64,000 nucleotides of DNA. Origin: JARRRD01 sp037381085 (GTDB taxonomy: Bacteria > Nitrospirota > Thermodesulfovibrionia > Thermodesulfovibrionales > UBA6898). Location of the stretch: positions 1 through 64,000 of the forward strand of contig JARRRD010000006.1 of NCBI GenBank assembly GCA_037381085.1. The letters run 5' to 3'. Both the position numbers and the translations under genes were made by a program. This document shows, piece by piece, positions 60,654 to 64,000 of the stretch (positions within the stretch are counted from its first letter, which is position 1; each line of letters begins with the position of its first letter). Below the pieces are notes generated by a model that was given only the letters and a program-made list of their open reading frames with translations, was not told where the DNA came from and did not search any database.

Positions 60654-60917
60654 ATGAACTGTCCATATTTCAGAGAGAGCTACTTTGGCATCTGCGCTGC
60701 CCCTGACTCTGTTCACGTCCCCAGTATAGACGAGATGGAGAGACTTTGCTTCAAACCGTCGTATGTCAACTGTCCGAATCTCCTATCGCTTAAGGACGCG
60801 CCGGACCCGGGTGACCTTTGCACCGCCGATGGCGCCCTTCAGCCGTGCGCCGATCAAATTGCCCGATCTCTTTTTGAAACCGGAAGGGATAGAGACACCG
60901 GCCAATCTCATCAGTAA
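60654..60917 (+). CDS. Small Cys-rich hypothetical protein
   Basis: 87 residues from ATG 60654, behind AAGGAG. MNCPYFRESYFGICAAPDSV, HVPSIDEMERLCFKPSYVNC and PNLLSLKD show a Cys set (C3, C14, C32, C40) followed by two more (C56, C65). The pattern CPYF...G.C...PS..E...C.......C resembles small redox or metal-binding proteins found as orphans in Nitrospirota and deltaproteobacteria, but I cannot name a family. Confidence 0.6.
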   Translation: MNCPYFRESYFGICAAPDSVHVPSIDEMERLCFKPSYVNCPNLLSLKDAPDPGDLCTADGALQPCADQIARSLFETGRDRDTGQSHQ

Positions 60918-61088
60918 CGGAAAGGCCTTCGGGGACGTCGGTCCAAAGAGTGCATTACTCTTGACTGGCTATGCTCTTATCATATGGCGGGGAGTCATAT
61001 CGCGACGAAAGTCATTTTGACGCCCTCATGATTTAAGAGCCCGGGTCTGTTCCGTCCTCAGGCGTGACAATCGCAAATTGTCCTTTCA

Positions 61089-63776
61089 TTACTCTTCCCG
61101 ACTGCTGTCAAGCACCTCCCTCACCTTATGCAGAAGGCCCGACGGCGGGACCGGCTTTAGAATGAAGTCAACGCCCTTGTCTATGGATCCCTCCAGGGCC
61201 GTCCTGTCGGCAGTATAGCCCGTGGAGAAAACGACCCTGACGTCAGGCTTGATCTGCATTATCGTATTGTAAACCTCCCTGCCGCCCATCTTCGGCATTA
61301 TCATGTCGAGAATGACTAGCCTGATAAGGTCCCTGCTGTCGGAAAACTTTCTCACCGCTTCTTCTCCGTCACGGGCGAGAATGACCTTGTAACCGCTCTC
61401 TTCCAGCACGATCCTCGTGAGCTTCCTTATTTTTTCATCATCCTCCGCCACGAGTATTGTCTCGCTTCCGGACAGCGGAGGCAGCAGGACCTTCGTTTTT
61501 TCTCCTCCCCCTGCCGCTGCTTCCGCCAGCGGCAGGTAAATCCTGAACGTCGTGCCTTTGCCGGGCTCGCTGTAAACGTTGATAAACCCATGATGCTGCT
61601 TGATGATCCCGTACGCAACGGAGAGGCCGAGCCCTGTTCCCTTTCCGGCCTCCTTGGTGGTATAAAAAGGCTCAAATATTTTCTCCTGCGTCTCCCTGTC
61701 CATCCCCGCGCCGGTATCGCCTACGGACACGCAGGCGTATTTACCCGCTTCGCCGTAACCGTGAGACACGATGAACGTGTCGTCAATTTCAGCATATTCT
61801 GTCTGAACGGTCAAACAGCCCCCCTCCGGCATTGCATCCTGTGCATTTACCGCAAGGTTGACCAGGACCTGCTCGATCTGGCTCTTATCGGCCATCACTG
61901 TCAACTGCTTATTCCCGGGCAGCGTCCTTATTTCGATGTTTTCCTGGACGAGCCGCTGCAGGAACTGCTCCGTACCCTTTATCAATTCGTTCATATCAAC
62001 AGGCTTGACATTCAGCACCTGCTTCCTGCTGAATGCGAGGAGGCTGCGGGTAAGATCTGCCGCCCTCTCGGCCGCCTCAAGGATTTCTTCCGCGTTGCCT
62101 CTCAAGGGGTCTGTCTCGTCCATCTTCAAGAGAAGGATGTGCGAATACCCCACTATCGTCGACAGGATATTGTTGAAGTCATGGGCTACGCCGCCTGCCA
62201 GGACGCCTACGGACTCCATTTTCTGGGCCTGGCGGAGCTGTCCCTCAAGAAACAACCGGTCGGAAATATCGATGAATGTGCTGACGGCGCCTGACACGAT
62301 ATTTTCCTTCAATATGGGATATGACCAGTATTCCACGGGGATCTTCGTGCCGTCGGCGCGACGTAGATATTCGACCGATCCGTGGAAAGGCCTGCCGTCC
62401 CGGAGAACACTGTTTACCGGGCATTCCTGCCTTGGATAGGGCGTACCGTCATCCCTAACGTTATGAACAAGATCATGCACGTTCTTCCCGAGGAAATCTT
62501 CCTGGTCATGATAGCCCAGCATTCTCTGGCAGGAGCGGTTCACAAATGTGCAGTTGCCCTCCATGTCGAGGCCGAATATTCCTTCAGCTGCGGAGTTCAG
62601 GATCAAGGTTTCTTTTTCCAGGCTTTGCCTTAATGCCTCTTCCGTTTGCTTCCTCTCTCTGATATCTGACAGCAGGAGAAGCAGGTGTTTCTCCTTTCCG
62701 AAATAAAATGGGGCCAAATGAGCTTCACACCATACCTCCTTTCCAAACGTGTCGAAGAAGTGGACTTCTCTCTTCACCACGGCTTCAGATGCCAGCGTCT
62801 CCTCCGCAGCCTCAAACAATCCCGAGCCTTTCCATGACTCGATATGACGAAAATTCTGTGCCAGCAGTTGATCGGCGGTCCCGCCGGTAATTTCCTCTGC
62901 GGCCCCGTTTACCGATACGCATCGCCCTGAGGCTTTCAATGTGATTATGCCTACGGGAGACGTCCCGATAATCGTCTGATTAAATGAGAGGAGGTCCTGT
63001 AGACGCTGTTCGTCCTGTTTGCGCTCGGTGATATCCACGCCGACTCCTATGATGCCGATGACATTGCCGTTCGCATCAAGATACGGTGATTTTGTAAAGA
63101 GACACGTCCATGGGCCGTCCAGCCCGTCAACCGTCTCTTCAGCAGTCTCTGCACGACCGGTCTTCATTATGCGGCGATCATTCTCTCTGATCAGCGCGGC
63201 CTGTTCGGCATTGGCCACATGCTGAAGATCATCTTTCCCGATGACCTCGGTCTCGGATTTGCCGAGGAAGCGGAGCATGGCCGGATTTGCCATGATGACC
63301 CTGTCTTGAGTGTCTTTCACGCAGACGAGGTTGATGGTGCTTTCATTGACTGCACGCAGAACGGCTTCGCTCTTGTGCAAGGCCTCCTGCACCTTTTTGC
63401 GCTCCACGGCATAACGTATCGAGCGGGCCAGTATGTTGCCGTCCGTCTGTCCTTTTATCAGGTAGTCCTGCGCGCCTTCGTTGACTGCCTTAATACCGAC
63501 CGCTTCATCCATCATGCCGGTCATGACCACGACAGGAATTCCCGGCGCCTTTTGGATGGTTGAAGTCAGTGTCTCGATCCCCTGACTGTCGGGCAGTCCG
63601 AGGTCCAAAAGGACGACATCGAACTTCTCATTCATCAGGCGCTGCAATCCCTCCGAAAGTCTTTCGGCGCTCTCGAGTTCGAGATCCTTGACCAAAGATC
63701 TTTTGAGCATTGCCCGAGTCAGCCGAACATCCATGGGATTGTCATCGATCATCAGAATTCTTATCGTCTTATCCAT
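61089..63776 (-). CDS. Hybrid sensor histidine kinase (REC-PAS-PAS-PAS-HisKA-HATPase-REC)
   Basis: 895 residues. N-terminal receiver (about 5-125; MIDDNPMDVRL, acceptor Asp in VVLLDLGLPDSQG, Lys in LIKGQT), three PAS domains (about 135-250, 265-375, 390-505), H-box in GGVAHDFNNILSTIVGYSHI, N-box VNLAVNAQDAMPEGG, G-boxes VSVGDTGAGMD and GKGTGLGLSVAYGI, and a C-terminal receiver (about 770-893; VILDMIMPKMGG, FILKPV). No transmembrane segment, so cytosolic. The two receivers imply an internal phosphorelay or input from another kinase. The gene at 63925-64000 may be upstream in the same operon. Confidence 0.93.
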   Translation of the reverse strand: MDKTIRILMIDDNPMDVRLTRAMLKRSLVKDLELESAERLSEGLQRLMNEKFDVVLLDLGLPDSQGIETLTSTIQKAPGIPVVVMTGMMDEAVGIKAVNEGAQDYLIKGQTDGNILARSIRYAVERKKVQEALHKSEAVLRAVNESTINLVCVKDTQDRVIMANPAMLRFLGKSETEVIGKDDLQHVANAEQAALIRENDRRIMKTGRAETAEETVDGLDGPWTCLFTKSPYLDANGNVIGIIGVGVDITERKQDEQRLQDLLSFNQTIIGTSPVGIITLKASGRCVSVNGAAEEITGGTADQLLAQNFRHIESWKGSGLFEAAEETLASEAVVKREVHFFDTFGKEVWCEAHLAPFYFGKEKHLLLLLSDIRERKQTEEALRQSLEKETLILNSAAEGIFGLDMEGNCTFVNRSCQRMLGYHDQEDFLGKNVHDLVHNVRDDGTPYPRQECPVNSVLRDGRPFHGSVEYLRRADGTKIPVEYWSYPILKENIVSGAVSTFIDISDRLFLEGQLRQAQKMESVGVLAGGVAHDFNNILSTIVGYSHILLLKMDETDPLRGNAEEILEAAERAADLTRSLLAFSRKQVLNVKPVDMNELIKGTEQFLQRLVQENIEIRTLPGNKQLTVMADKSQIEQVLVNLAVNAQDAMPEGGCLTVQTEYAEIDDTFIVSHGYGEAGKYACVSVGDTGAGMDRETQEKIFEPFYTTKEAGKGTGLGLSVAYGIIKQHHGFINVYSEPGKGTTFRIYLPLAEAAAGGGEKTKVLLPPLSGSETILVAEDDEKIRKLTRIVLEESGYKVILARDGEEAVRKFSDSRDLIRLVILDMIMPKMGGREVYNTIMQIKPDVRVVFSTGYTADRTALEGSIDKGVDFILKPVPPSGLLHKVREVLDSSREE

Positions 63777-63924
63777 CTGTCCTGCTCCATTTGGCGGCAG
63801 GCCCGCTGCGACCGCCTGACCGGGGGCGTCCCGGCCCCGACCTCTCTCTGAGAGGCTTTCCTTTCGCCTCTGCGCTTGAATAATCCGGCAGACCGATAGT
63901 CATCTCCTTCATCCCGCTGTCCCT

Positions 63925-64000
63925 CTAATACGGAGCCTTGCCGTTGCTGGCGTGAACGATATCGTGCAACTCCATGGAGACTGTAAGAAGAAAGAACGAC
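63925..64000 (-). CDS. 3' end of a minus-strand gene (partial)
   Basis: An open frame entering from the right edge reads SFFLLTVSMELHDIVHASNG then KAPY and stops at TAG (63925-63927). With only 25 residues, no family can be assigned. The 148 bases between it and the hybrid kinase hold no other clear gene. Confidence 0.3.
   Translation of the reverse strand, partial: SFFLLTVSMELHDIVHASNGKAPY

Overview
The window (about 54% G+C by eye, dense, few paralogues) reads as a chromosomal segment of a free-living Gram-negative anaerobe or microaerophile. An ilvC-psd-pssA-leuA block, two five-heme c-type cytochromes flanking a Rieske/cytochrome b operon, a caa3-type oxidase operon, BioW-type biotin synthesis, AmrS, and several GTG/TTG starts suggest Nitrospirota (Thermodesulfovibrionia-like) or a deltaproteobacterial lineage. 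This placement is an inference from gene content, not a phylogenetic result.

Layout. 1-3.1 kb (minus): branched-chain amino-acid and phosphatidylethanolamine synthesis (ilvC, psd, pssA, partial leuA). 3.4-4.7 kb: an alanine-rich coiled-coil lipoprotein and a LysM/YkuD L,D-transpeptidase. 5.0-8.8 kb (plus): a sugar-phosphate operon (Rpe-like, rpiB, zwf, pgl) behind a good sigma-70 promoter. 9.0-12.3 kb: a sigma-54-type promoter, two strong hairpins and two adjacent radical SAM genes. 12.4-18 kb (minus): a small cytochrome c, then sco-coxA-coxC-coxIV-coxB-ctaB; subunit III is frameshifted with an internal deletion and subunit IV is cut by an in-frame TGA. 18.4-23.3 kb: DUF4412 protein, mnmA, lipid kinase, bioW-bioB, acylphosphatase. 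23.3-26.9 kb (minus): cytochrome c(5 heme)-small membrane protein-Rieske-cytochrome b-cytochrome c(5 heme); cytochrome b has lost about 40 residues and its frame. 27-43.3 kb: housekeeping genes (nadC, valS, response regulator, FmdB-like, amrS, rimI, tsaB, MFS, zinc/manganese ABC transporter, tadA, GT9, nadA, lytic transglycosylase) and tRNA-Ser(CGA). 43.4-43.7 kb: tRNA-Val(UAC) and tRNA-Asp(GUC).

43.7-51 kb is an accessory, decaying zone: an HNH-like pseudogene, an IS21-type remnant, an ATPase fragment, a PilX-like C-terminal fragment, a zinc-ribbon remnant, an MtfA-like peptidase, a Phd/ParE toxin-antitoxin pair, an RHH protein, and two copies (opposite orientation, about 4.5 kb apart) of a tandem pair of small Cys/His-rich proteins that I do not recognise. 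The pair is the best candidate here for something undescribed.

51.3-64 kb carries c-di-GMP and two-component signalling (a damaged double-PilZ gene, a GGDEF-EAL protein, a single PilZ protein, a kinase-dimerisation-like miniprotein, a large hybrid histidine kinase) plus a secreted Ntn-type amide hydrolase with an outer-membrane barrel partner. Three genes (coxC, cytochrome b, PilZ) share one lesion type, an internal deletion plus frameshift over a functional motif. Either respiratory and signalling genes are decaying, or the assembly has collapsed at these points; read mapping would decide.
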